Shown: piece after piece, positions 36,801 through 44,632 of the stretch
How the letters are laid out: every line of letters starts with the position of its first letter
Position numbering within the stretch: the first letter of the stretch is position 1
From: an uncultured Lachnospiraceae bacterium
Lineage (GTDB): Bacteria; Bacillota; Clostridia; Lachnospirales; Lachnospiraceae
NCBI GenBank assembly: GCA_910587715.1
Contig: CAJUMV010000012.1
Span: forward strand, 23,045 to 87,044
Direction of reading: 5' to 3'
Length of the DNA: 64,000 nt
Translations under genes and position numbers: made by a program
The notes under the pieces: generated by a model
Seen by the model: the letters and a program-made list of their open reading frames with translations, nothing else
Told to the model about the DNA's origin: nothing
Databases searched by the model: none

Positions 36801-37391
36801 ATGTCCAGAATAAAAAACCTTGTAATCATGCAGCTGAAATCCGCACTTTCTTACCTTCCCGCCGGTTTTGCATATGCGGCAGGCATAACCTGTTTCGTGC
36901 TTGTCCTGTGCGCCGTATGGAAATTTTGCCTGCATAGAAAAACAGGTCGTTTTTTCTGGTGGCGGCTTCTGGTCGGATTTTTCTTTCTTGCATACATATA
37001 CTGTGTCCTACAATTGACGATTCTTTCCAGAGAACCGGGAAACTATGGCGATATTGACTGGCGTTTTCTGGTCAGATGGAATGAAAATGACAGCCAGAAA
37101 GCATTTTTGCTTGCGAATATCATTATGTTTATTCCGTTCGGCGTTTTGTTCCCTATGTTCAACAAGGTGTTTGCGCATATTTTAGTGACCTTTCCGGTAG
37201 CTGTAGCCTGCAGCATATGTATAGAAGCTTTACAGCTAAAATATCAGCTTGGATTTTGCCAGTTAGACGATGTGGTGGCAAACTCCGTCGGGTTTCTGAT
37301 TGGATATCTTATTTTTTTGATGCTGCGGGACGTTTACCTGTTTGGGGTTATGTTGTGGCGATGGGTTGAGCGTGACGGACGATTGTATTAA
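36801..37391 (+). CDS. VanZ-family membrane protein
   Basis: A 196-residue protein with four to five hydrophobic helices. It has the VanZ-like core: an LTILSREPGNYGDIDWRF loop, NIIMFIPFGVLFP, EALQLKYQLGFCQLDDVVANSVGFLIGY. VanZ itself gives low-level teicoplanin resistance; most family members have unknown roles in the envelope. It lies 21 bases behind the Rpn gene and is probably co-transcribed. A fragment of a second VanZ 3' end is present at 32264 beside the decayed Rpn copy, so VanZ and Rpn may move as a block. Confidence 0.82.
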   Translation: MSRIKNLVIMQLKSALSYLPAGFAYAAGITCFVLVLCAVWKFCLHRKTGRFFWWRLLVGFFFLAYIYCVLQLTILSREPGNYGDIDWRFLVRWNENDSQKAFLLANIIMFIPFGVLFPMFNKVFAHILVTFPVAVACSICIEALQLKYQLGFCQLDDVVANSVGFLIGYLIFLMLRDVYLFGVMLWRWVERDGRLY

Positions 37392-37448
37392 TCATACGTC
37401 TCTGGGGCAGTGTAACGGTATTTCGTTTACCGGTTTGCGCATAATATA

Positions 37449-37477
37449 TTGACAGTACCATTAGCATCCTGTATACT
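37449..37477 (+). promoter_or_regulatory. Promoter of the Uma2 gene
   Basis: TTGACA (37449-37454), 17-base spacer, TATACT (37472-37477): near consensus and in the same position relative to the leader hairpins as the Rpn promoter. Confidence 0.8.
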
Positions 37478-37483
37478 CAGACA

Positions 37484-37642
37484 TACAGAGTGATCACAAG
37501 AAGCGTGCGTTCGCACATTCTGGCAGTTTCTGCCGTTTACTCAATGACTATTAACTAAAAGAAACGGCGGAATCGGATAAGGGGGCAGACAGGGCATTCA
37601 TAAGATACATTTTCCGCCGTACCGACACAAAGGAGGTATTTT
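37484..37642 (+). ncRNA. Structured 5' leader of the Uma2 gene (three stems)
   Basis: Hairpin GTGCG-TT-CGCAC (37505-37516), triloop hairpin GGCAG-TTT-CTGCC (37522-37534), and a perfect long-range stem ACGGCGGAA (37564-37572) with TTCCGCCGT (37612-37620) just before AAAGGAGG. Order and spacing match the Rpn leader. In the triloop stem an A-T pair becomes G-C, as expected for a conserved fold. Confidence 0.62.
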
Positions 37643-38458
37643 ATGGAACCTGCAAGAATCAGGGAAGAGGAAACAGAGATGTATCTGACGAGAGAAGATT
37701 TGGTAAGAATGGGTCTGACCAGAAAAGGAAAGTGGCAGTACACGGTCGCGGATATCGAAGCGCTGCCGGAAGGTGTGCAGGCTGAGTTGATTGACGGGGA
37801 GCTGTTTGTGAGAATGGAGGCGCCCTCGGTGGAGCATGAGGATATTTCGCTGGGTCTGAGTTTCCAGATCGAGCTATGCATCCAGAGAAAAAAGGGGAAA
37901 TGCCGCGTGTATCAGGGGCGGTTGGGCGTGCGCATTAAAAAGGATATCCACAATTATGTGGAGCCGGATATCACGCTTATCTGCGATGAGGAGAAGATTG
38001 ATAGAAAAGGCTGTCAGGGTGCGCCGGATTTTGTGGTCGAGGTGGTCTCGCCTTCCAACCGTAAGATGGATTATGTGCGCAAACTTGCGCTGTACCGTGA
38101 AGCAGGCGTGAGGGAATACTGGATTGTAGACCCGAAACATGAGCGGGTGACGGTATATGATTTTGAGCACGAAAAAGAGCCGGAGCTCCATCCGTTCTCA
38201 GAGAAGATTAAGGTGGGAGTTTACGACGACCTGTATCTGGATGTCGCAAACCGGCATAGTGCTTATGAGGAAGCCGTCTCGGAAGAGCGGGAAACCAGCC
38301 GTGCGGAGGGACAGGCGGAAGGCGAAGAAAAGGTCAACCGGTTGGGCATTCTGCTGACAGAGGCAGGCCGGAGCAATGACTTTTTAAGATCCTTGTCGGA
38401 TAGAGAACTCCAGAAGCGACTGTTTATTGAGTTTGGTTTGGAGGAAGAACAGAAATAG
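37643..38458 (+). CDS. Uma2-family PD-(D/E)XK endonuclease-like protein with Rpn-type tail
   Basis: A 271-residue Uma2 (DUF820) protein. Its restriction-nuclease-like core shows ELIDGELFVRM, SVEHEDISLGLSFQIE, YVEPDITLI (the acidic PD position), PDFVVEVVSPSNRKMDY and REYWIVDP. Residues from about 222 form an EGQAEGE linker and a 45-residue tail (VNRLGILLTEAGR to FGLEEEQK) almost the same as the Rpn protein's. Uma2 proteins are common in cyanobacteria and Firmicutes, often in many copies, with no settled function. The strong AAAGGAGG site and ATG 37643 follow the leader stem. It is a single-gene unit with its own terminator. Confidence 0.88.
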   Translation: MEPARIREEETEMYLTREDLVRMGLTRKGKWQYTVADIEALPEGVQAELIDGELFVRMEAPSVEHEDISLGLSFQIELCIQRKKGKCRVYQGRLGVRIKKDIHNYVEPDITLICDEEKIDRKGCQGAPDFVVEVVSPSNRKMDYVRKLALYREAGVREYWIVDPKHERVTVYDFEHEKEPELHPFSEKIKVGVYDDLYLDVANRHSAYEEAVSEERETSRAEGQAEGEEKVNRLGILLTEAGRSNDFLRSLSDRELQKRLFIEFGLEEEQK

Positions 38459-38468
38459 GAAAAACATG

Positions 38469-38500
38469 CCTCGTGGTACAGACCGCGGGGTTTGTTTTTT
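38469..38500 (+). terminator. Terminator of the Uma2 gene
   Basis: CCTCGTGG (38469-38476) pairs with CCGCGGGG (38483-38490) through eight pairs including two wobbles, with loop TACAGA, followed by TTTGTTTTTT. Confidence 0.85.
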
Positions 38501-38571
38501 CGTTCCGGTTGTAATTTAAGGGAAAATAAGATAGAATAAGTAGGAAGAGAGCAAAGGAGTCACTGAGTGTT

Positions 38572-39042
38572 TTGGAGATACCGTATGAAATCAGAAGTGC
38601 ATACCGGGAGGAATGGGAAGATGCCATGTCGCTTGCGTGGCGTACTTTTATGAAGTTTGAAGCGGATGTCTATACGCCCGAAGGTGTGAAGAACTTTGAG
38701 AATTTTATTACGGATTCCACGCTTTATCGGATGTTTGTCATGGGTGCCTATCAGATGTTTGTAGCGCATGATGGGAAAAAGATGGTTGGGATGCTCACAC
38801 TGCGCGACAGAGTGCACATCTCTCTGTTGTTTGTAGATGAAAGATACCACAGAAGGGGCATCGGGCGGGCTTTGATACAGTATATGTCGAATTATCTTCT
38901 GACGGAGCTGCAGGAAAGCCGCGTGACGGTTAATTCCTCGCCTTATGGGGTGGAGTTCTATCATAAGCTGGGGTTTCGGGATTTGCGCCCACAGGAGAAG
39001 AGGGACGGCATTATCTATACGCCGATGGAGTTTGTGCTTTGA
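38572..39042 (+). CDS. GNAT-family N-acetyltransferase
   Basis: A 156-residue acetyl-CoA-dependent acyltransferase. The core shows MVGMLTLRDRVHISLLFVDERYHRRGIGRALI, where RRGIGRA is the acetyl-CoA pyrophosphate loop, and a C-terminal YGVEFYHKLGFRD motif. Substrate cannot be told. The start is TTG 38572, 11 bases after AAAGGAG; an ATG start would require losing conserved N-terminal sequence. The next gene follows by 33 bases, so they may share a transcript. Confidence 0.85.
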   Translation: MEIPYEIRSAYREEWEDAMSLAWRTFMKFEADVYTPEGVKNFENFITDSTLYRMFVMGAYQMFVAHDGKKMVGMLTLRDRVHISLLFVDERYHRRGIGRALIQYMSNYLLTELQESRVTVNSSPYGVEFYHKLGFRDLRPQEKRDGIIYTPMEFVL

Positions 39043-39075
39043 CGGAGTTGATGGAATCGAAGACGGGGGAAATTT

Positions 39076-40332
39076 ATGGAGTATATTAAGAGCAAAGACA
39101 TTTATCTGTTAATGAGGGATATTCTGAAGCTGATCAATCCCACGCTGATGGAGCATGGTTCAAGGGTGGCGTATATCGTTTACAAGATGCTTCAGGAAGA
39201 AAACAGGTATGAGGAATTTGAACTGGCGGATATCGTTATGGTTGCGACGATGCATGATATCGGCGCATACAAGACAGAGAAAACCAGAATCAATGATATG
39301 CTGCAATACGAGACGAGGGACAGCATGGCGCATTCCATTTACGGGTATCTGTTCTTTAAATACCTGTCTCCGGTGCCGGATATGGCGAAGGTATTGATGT
39401 ATCATTGCAGGGATTATGAAAAGCTGCAGACGGTTGATTATGCCTATAAGGATGTGGCGGCTTATGTTAATATTGCGGAGAAGATAGATATTTACGCGAA
39501 TACGATGGGCGCGCAGTTTGACCCGCGCATGTTCCAGAAGCAGGCGGGCACGAAGCTTTCTGCTGCGGGACTTGAGCGTTTTTACCAGTGTGATGCGAAG
39601 TACGGTATTCTGGAAAAATTGAGAAATGATTCTTATAAGGAAGAGTTGGATGAGATTGCCGAGTATATGATCTTTTCTAATGAAGATAAGAAGACTTTTA
39701 TGGATATGTTGATTTACTGTACGGGTTTCGTCAGGGAAAGCGCGGTGCTTGATACGGTTACCACCATCTGTATTTGTGAGGAGATTTCCGCCCGCCTGTT
39801 CTTGCCCGACCATGAAAGGGAAATGATTTATTATGCGGCGCTTCTCCATGATTTAGGGATGCTCGGAATCTCGCAGGAAATTTTACAGGCGCCCCGCAAG
39901 CTGAAACCTGAGGAGATTAAGCATGTCCGCACCCATGTGGGCATTACGCAGGAAAAGCTGGAACGCAGGGTGGATGCCGAGGTGGTGGCGATCGCGCTGG
40001 CGCACCACGAGAGGGGAGACGGAAACGGCTATCCCCAACGGCTGACCGACAAGAAGATCAGTATTCAGCAGGGTGTGCTGCAGGTAGGGGATGTGGTCAG
40101 CGCCCTTGTGAACAAGCGCAGCTATCGGGATGCGGTGTCAAAACAGCAGGTGCTCCGCTTTCTGAATGAAGAGGTTGAGAAAAAGCGTTTTAAGAGACAG
40201 CCGGTTATGGTGCTGGTGGAATCTTATGATGAGGTAATGGCGCATGTGAAGAAGGAAACCGCCAGAACCCTGAAAATGTATCAGACGCTGAATATGCAGT
40301 ATCAGCAGGTCAGCACGAAGTATAAAATCTAA
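39076..40332 (+). CDS. Tandem HD/HD-GYP-type phosphohydrolase
   Basis: A 418-residue cytoplasmic protein with two HD regions. The first shows MHDIGAYKTEK near residue 58 and YHCRDYEKL. The second is a fuller HD-GYP domain with LLHDLGMLGISQEIL near residue 256 and HHERGDGNGYP near residue 315. HD-GYP domains usually break down cyclic di-GMP, so this may oppose the diguanylate cyclase encoded about 800 bases downstream. No sensor or transmembrane part is seen. The first HD may be regulatory. Substrate is inferred from family only. Confidence 0.85.
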   Translation: MEYIKSKDIYLLMRDILKLINPTLMEHGSRVAYIVYKMLQEENRYEEFELADIVMVATMHDIGAYKTEKTRINDMLQYETRDSMAHSIYGYLFFKYLSPVPDMAKVLMYHCRDYEKLQTVDYAYKDVAAYVNIAEKIDIYANTMGAQFDPRMFQKQAGTKLSAAGLERFYQCDAKYGILEKLRNDSYKEELDEIAEYMIFSNEDKKTFMDMLIYCTGFVRESAVLDTVTTICICEEISARLFLPDHEREMIYYAALLHDLGMLGISQEILQAPRKLKPEEIKHVRTHVGITQEKLERRVDAEVVAIALAHHERGDGNGYPQRLTDKKISIQQGVLQVGDVVSALVNKRSYRDAVSKQQVLRFLNEEVEKKRFKRQPVMVLVESYDEVMAHVKKETARTLKMYQTLNMQYQQVSTKYKI

Positions 40333-40432
40333 ATTAGTTTGTTTTTTTACATATTTTTATATTTTTTATGGATTTTCACGCTCCGGTGATATATAATCTT
40401 ATGTAGCTGAGTAATTTTTTGGAGTGAAAGAC

Positions 40433-41116
40433 GTGGGTAAATTTTTTGACATGGATAGTCCCGTCATGCGGGTTTTAAACCGTGTGGGGGATTTGATGAT
40501 TATGAATTTCTTAATGATTCTCTGTTGCATTCCTGTGATAACCGCAGGGGCAGCCTTTACGGCGATGCACTATGTGCTGCTTAAGATTGTACGCGGTGAA
40601 GAGGGATATCTGATTAAGGGCTTCTTTAAATCCTTTAAGGAGAACTTTAAACAGGCTACTATCATATGGCTTTTGATGCTTCTGGTGGTCGCGGTTTATG
40701 TGGGAGATTCATTGATCTTCAATTATTCGGGTTTGACGTTTCCGAAGGCGCTCATAATCGCGGTAGTGGCGGTGGCGGTTCTGCTCGTAATGGCGGCGGT
40801 CTATGTTTTTCCGCTACAGGCGAGATTTGAAAACACGGTGAAGAATACGCTGAAGAATGCGTTGATACTGGCTTTTGCCAATCTGCCCAAGACACTGCTG
40901 ATGGTGGGATGTTATATATTGCCGATTGTGATTGTGTATTTTTCCGATTATGCGTTGCTGTTTGTCTTTCTGTTTGGCATCTCGGCGCCGGCTTATGCGG
41001 CGGCGTGGATATACAGTGGTATTTTTAAGAAGTTGGAGCCGGAGGCAGAGAAGGTTGCCGATGATATGGACTTTTCTCTGAGAATTGACGAGGGGAATCA
41101 GGAAATCGATGGATAA
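40433..41116 (+). CDS. YesL-like (DUF624) membrane protein
   Basis: A 227-residue protein with about five to six hydrophobic helices and the usual start of this family, MGKFFDMDSPVMRVLNRVGD, then MNFLMILCCIPVITAGAAFTAMHY. Family members often lie next to carbohydrate ABC transporters or sensor proteins, but the function is not known. GTG 40433 fits the ribosome site TTTGGAG; GTG 40424 overlaps it. It overlaps the diguanylate cyclase gene by eight bases, so the two are coupled. Confidence 0.8.
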   Translation: MGKFFDMDSPVMRVLNRVGDLMIMNFLMILCCIPVITAGAAFTAMHYVLLKIVRGEEGYLIKGFFKSFKENFKQATIIWLLMLLVVAVYVGDSLIFNYSGLTFPKALIIAVVAVAVLLVMAAVYVFPLQARFENTVKNTLKNALILAFANLPKTLLMVGCYILPIVIVYFSDYALLFVFLFGISAPAYAAAWIYSGIFKKLEPEAEKVADDMDFSLRIDEGNQEIDG

Positions 41117-42599
41117 TCAAAACAAGTCTAGTGTATTACAGTGGCTTATACCGACAGGCATCATGATGGTGGTTGTCATTGCCATGTTGCTGAGCTTTTC
41201 GGCGAAGAGCAATAAGGAAGCGACGGCGACGGTCTCTAAGACGTTGATTTCATCAGCGGAAGGATACGGGGACAGCTTCCTTCATGAACTGCAAAAAGTA
41301 GGCAAGGTCGGAGAGACGGTCAGTGAGATATTTGAGAGAACAGGGACGGACAATAGCGAGAACATGATGGCTGTGCTCGGCATTGCGGCGAAGTGCGCCG
41401 ATGTAGATAAAGTTCTCTACAGCACCGCAGAGGGACAGGCGGTAGACCAGACGGGTGCGTCGTTTGATATCGGGCAGGAGCCATGGTTCGAGGAAGCGCT
41501 TGTGGGCGAGTTCCCGTACGTGTATTCGGCGGAGGAAGAGTCCGTTATCGTGGTGGAGCATGTGGGTGAAGGTGCGGAGCACGGATATCTGATGCTTTAT
41601 TATCCGATGGTGCGGTTTGGTGATATGCTGCTGCAGTCGGGTTATGATTCCACCAGCTTTCTTGCGGTGGTGGACTTGGAAGGAAATATATTGGGCGTGA
41701 GCGGCGCGGTGACGAATTCCTGTCTGCAGGGCGGAAATATCTTTACGGCAATGGAGGCAGAGAATAAGGAAAATGCCAGAACCATCCGCAACCGTTTGAA
41801 CAACAGCTCCCGGGGCAGCGTAGACATACGGACGGCTCAGCAGTCTCAGGTTCTGACTTCCGTACCCCTTGGCACGAACCGCTGGAGTCTGATATTGGGG
41901 GTCAGTAAGTCTTATACGGAAAGACAGGCGAACTATATCAGAAAGAACACGAGAGATATGGTTTTTGCGTTAGCTATTGTAATCGCCGTATTCTTCTGTG
42001 TTGTTATGGTGATTAATATTGTCGGAAAGATACGCAGTAATAATAAGAAGAAAGAACTGGAGGATAAGGCGGACACAGACCTTCTGACCGGACTGAACAA
42101 CAAGCTTGCCACGGAGCGCAAGATTAAGGACTACATGGAAAAAAATCCTGATAAACAGTGTATGATGTTTATGATTGACGTTGATAATTTTAAGAAAGTC
42201 AACGATACGATGGGACATGCTTTTGGTGATGAGGTGTTGCGTTCTTTGGGTGTTCAGATTGGAGCGATTTTCAGGGCGAGCGATATCATAGGTCGTGTGG
42301 GCGGCGATGAGTTTATGGTTTTCCTGAAGGATATCCCGAATGAGGAAACCATCCTGAAAGAAGCGAAGAAGGTCGAGTCGTTCTTTAGGAGCTTTCAGGC
42401 TGGCGAGTACGTGAAGTATAAGGCGACCGCAAGTATCGGCGTGGCAGTATACCCGCAGGAAGGCAGTGACTTTGAGACGCTTTATAAAGCGGCTGACCAG
42501 GGCGTGTACAAGGCGAAGAAAAGAGGAAAGAACCAGCTGGCATTTTACAAGGACAGAGGGGCGGCAGGGCAGGAGGAGCAGTCCGAGCCGACAGAGTAA
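41109..42599 (+). CDS. Membrane-bound Cache-type sensor diguanylate cyclase
   Basis: A 496-residue protein that makes cyclic di-GMP from GTP. Two transmembrane helices (about 9-32 and 286-312) enclose an extracellular Cache-like ligand-sensing region. The C-terminal GGDEF domain has the intact signature GGDEF at residues 398-402 and an inhibitory I-site RASD five residues upstream (389-392), so product feedback is expected. ATG 41109 is preferred over ATG 41085, which lies well within the upstream gene. The HD-GYP protein nearby could degrade the signal; together they suggest local c-di-GMP control. Confidence 0.92.
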   Translation: MDNQNKSSVLQWLIPTGIMMVVVIAMLLSFSAKSNKEATATVSKTLISSAEGYGDSFLHELQKVGKVGETVSEIFERTGTDNSENMMAVLGIAAKCADVDKVLYSTAEGQAVDQTGASFDIGQEPWFEEALVGEFPYVYSAEEESVIVVEHVGEGAEHGYLMLYYPMVRFGDMLLQSGYDSTSFLAVVDLEGNILGVSGAVTNSCLQGGNIFTAMEAENKENARTIRNRLNNSSRGSVDIRTAQQSQVLTSVPLGTNRWSLILGVSKSYTERQANYIRKNTRDMVFALAIVIAVFFCVVMVINIVGKIRSNNKKKELEDKADTDLLTGLNNKLATERKIKDYMEKNPDKQCMMFMIDVDNFKKVNDTMGHAFGDEVLRSLGVQIGAIFRASDIIGRVGGDEFMVFLKDIPNEETILKEAKKVESFFRSFQAGEYVKYKATASIGVAVYPQEGSDFETLYKAADQGVYKAKKRGKNQLAFYKDRGAAGQEEQSEPTE

Positions 42600-42621
42600 A
42601 AAACTTACGAGAAGAGCTACG

Positions 42622-42654
42622 GAGGGACGGGATGAAAACCGTCCTTCTTCTTTT
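42622..42654 (+). terminator. Terminator of the diguanylate cyclase operon
   Basis: A nine-pair stem between GAGGGACGG (42622-42630) and CCGTCCTTC (42639-42647), loop GATGAAAA, followed by TTCTTTTG. Confidence 0.85.
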
Positions 42655-42828
42655 GTAAAAAAATGGCGGAATCGCTGTAAATTGCGGCAACGAAAACCAT
42701 TTAGCAAGAATGGGCGATGTTATCGTAATTTTATTTATATTATGACGTATTTTAGGGAAATATATGGAAAAAATAAGGCGGAAAAATAAAAAAGTATAAA
42801 AATTGAATAAAAAAATTTCAAAAAATGG

Positions 42829-42881
42829 TTGTAATTATGGGAAATGCGTGCTAGACTAACATTACGAAAACGTTTAAGTAA
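42829..42881 (+). promoter_or_regulatory. Promoter and LacI-type operator of sugar ABC operon
   Basis: -35 TTGTAA (42829-42834), 17-base spacer, -10 TAGACT (42852-42857). Just downstream, TTAC-N2-AAAACGTTTA-N-GTAA is centred on the AAACGTTT palindrome at 42868-42875, the usual core of LacI/GalR and CcpA sites. The arms TTAC (42862-42865) and GTAA (42878-42881) are symmetric about the same centre. Bound repressor would cover the transcription start. The rest of the 339-base gap 42600-42938 holds the cyclase terminator and AT-rich DNA. Confidence 0.65.
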
Positions 42882-42938
42882 AAACGCATTTCGTGTAACT
42901 ATTATTTTTTTAATCTTTAAAGGAGGAAATGAAAAAGT

Positions 42939-44375
42939 ATGAAGAAGAAAGTAGTCAGCATTTTATTGGCAACATCTATGGTAGCTACGCTTGCAGGCTG
43001 TGGCAGCGATCCCGCTCCGGCGGCTGAGGCTCCTGCAGCAGAGGCGGAAGCGCCTGCGGCAGAAGAAGAGGCTCCTGCAGCAGAGGAAGAGGCTCCTGCA
43101 GCAGATGCCGGTACAACAACCGGAGACCTCGCTTACAGCGGAAATATCTCCATCATGCACTTCTCCACATCTGAGGAGTCTGAGGGTAACGGCGGTTCCG
43201 ACGGTTTCAGAACATGTCTTGCAAACTGGCAGAGCGACCACGGCAGCATCACGCTGGATGAGGAAGTTCTGGCAAACGACGACTACAAGACACAGATTGC
43301 TACCCGTGCAGCAGCGGACGACCTTCCGGACGTATTTCTGCTTCAGGGTATGAATACCATCAGCTGGGCGAAACAGGGCATTGTATATGACCTGACAGAC
43401 AGCATTAAGAATTCTCCTTATGCTTCCCAGTACAATATGGATTACCTGGTACCTTTCACGGCGGACGGCAAGTACTATGCATATCCCGCTCTGACAGGCG
43501 GTACCTGTACCGTAGTAATCTACGACGAGGCTATGTGGAAAGAGGCTGGTTTTGATTCCTTCCCGACTACATGGGCTGACGTAGAGAAGGCAGCTGAGTA
43601 CTTCAGCGGTCAGGGTATCGATACCATCGCATTTGGTAACTCCGGTCAGTGGCAGCTGAATTCCTGTTTCGTATCCTGCCTTGGCTATCAGTACACCGGT
43701 ACACAGTGGTTCTCTGATATCATTGCAGGCACAGGCAACTTCGAAGCGCCTGAGTTTGTGGCGGCTCTGACAGAGACACAGCGTCTGTTCCACGACACCA
43801 ACATCTTCAATAAGGACTTTAACGCAGTATCTAATGAGGATGCGCGTGAGTACTACATCTCCGGCGATGCGGCAGCATTCATCGGCGGCAACTGGGATGC
43901 ATCCTACATCCAGGCTACTCTGGAAGGCGATCCGAAGAAAGATACCACGAAGTTCGCGGTTCTTCCTCAGGCAGCAGACGCTGGCAAGTATGAGAAGTTC
44001 CAGAACATCGGTCTTGGTTACGGTATGGCAATCAGCGCTAAGGTTGCTGAGGATCCCGACAAGCTTGCGGCTTGTATCGACCTTTGCCAGTATTTGACAG
44101 GTCCCGCGTTCTCCGAGTTTGTAGGCGCGAACTACGCACTGGCTGGTTTCTGCAGCTCCGATGTAGACCTCTCCGCATTTGACCAGTACACACAGGATTT
44201 CTACAACTTCTCCTATGTGGACAACAAGGGCTGTGAGATTTACGACTCTTATGTAGACGGTTCCGTTTGGTCCGTACTTAACACTGAGATGCAGGAAATG
44301 GTTAACGGCGACAAGGAGCCTGCAACCGTTGCAGCAGATACACAGGCTGCATACAAGGCATACTTGGGTCAGTAA
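42939..44375 (+). CDS. Sugar ABC transporter substrate-binding lipoprotein
   Basis: A 478-residue extracellular solute-binding protein of family 1. It has a lipoprotein signal peptide with lipobox LAGC (Cys21) and an Ala/Glu/Pro repeat linker (about 25-56), then the binding fold with DDLPDVFLLQGMNTISWAKQG, YDLTD, and FPTTWADVEKAAEYF segments. It would capture an oligosaccharide or monosaccharide outside the membrane and deliver it to the two permeases downstream. Strong AGGAGG site. The sugar is unknown. Confidence 0.93.
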   Translation: MKKKVVSILLATSMVATLAGCGSDPAPAAEAPAAEAEAPAAEEEAPAAEEEAPAADAGTTTGDLAYSGNISIMHFSTSEESEGNGGSDGFRTCLANWQSDHGSITLDEEVLANDDYKTQIATRAAADDLPDVFLLQGMNTISWAKQGIVYDLTDSIKNSPYASQYNMDYLVPFTADGKYYAYPALTGGTCTVVIYDEAMWKEAGFDSFPTTWADVEKAAEYFSGQGIDTIAFGNSGQWQLNSCFVSCLGYQYTGTQWFSDIIAGTGNFEAPEFVAALTETQRLFHDTNIFNKDFNAVSNEDAREYYISGDAAAFIGGNWDASYIQATLEGDPKKDTTKFAVLPQAADAGKYEKFQNIGLGYGMAISAKVAEDPDKLAACIDLCQYLTGPAFSEFVGANYALAGFCSSDVDLSAFDQYTQDFYNFSYVDNKGCEIYDSYVDGSVWSVLNTEMQEMVNGDKEPATVAADTQAAYKAYLGQ

Positions 44376-44377
44376 CA

Positions 44378-44600
44378 AATTGAGCGCAAGCGCTCAATTG
44401 CGAGCACTGCTTCGCAGGCTCGGCACAAATTCGACTTATTACGGTCGAGAAGGTTTTGTAACATAAACAGGCAGCGCCGCCTGGGGGATTTCTCCCGGGC
44501 GGATGCTTACCTGAAAGGGTCTTTGATTAAGCGCAGGCTTAATTTGGCGAAGCGGCAGAAAACGTCTTCGTTTCGCTTTTGGGGTATGTCTCAGTTACGT
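44378..44600 (+). repeat. Hairpin-rich spacer between binding protein and permease genes
   Basis: The 257-base gap holds successive stems: AATTGAGCG-CAAG-CGCTCAATT (44378-44399), CGAG...CTCG around 44400-44421, a GC-rich stem CCGCC...GGCGG (44477-44502), and ATTAAGC-GCAG-GCTTAAT near 44526-44543. None has a proper T-run. They could shield the 3' end of the binding-protein message or cause partial termination, giving more binding protein than permease. Confidence 0.5.
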
Positions 44601-44632
44601 TAGAATGAGCAAAAGGAAATGGGGGCGAATTT

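Noticed and set aside
42963..44378. Long open frame (471 codons) on the minus strand opposite the sugar-binding protein gene
   Set aside because: It is the mirror of a well-supported lipoprotein gene, has no ribosome site and no recognisable domains; codon bias of the plus gene explains it.
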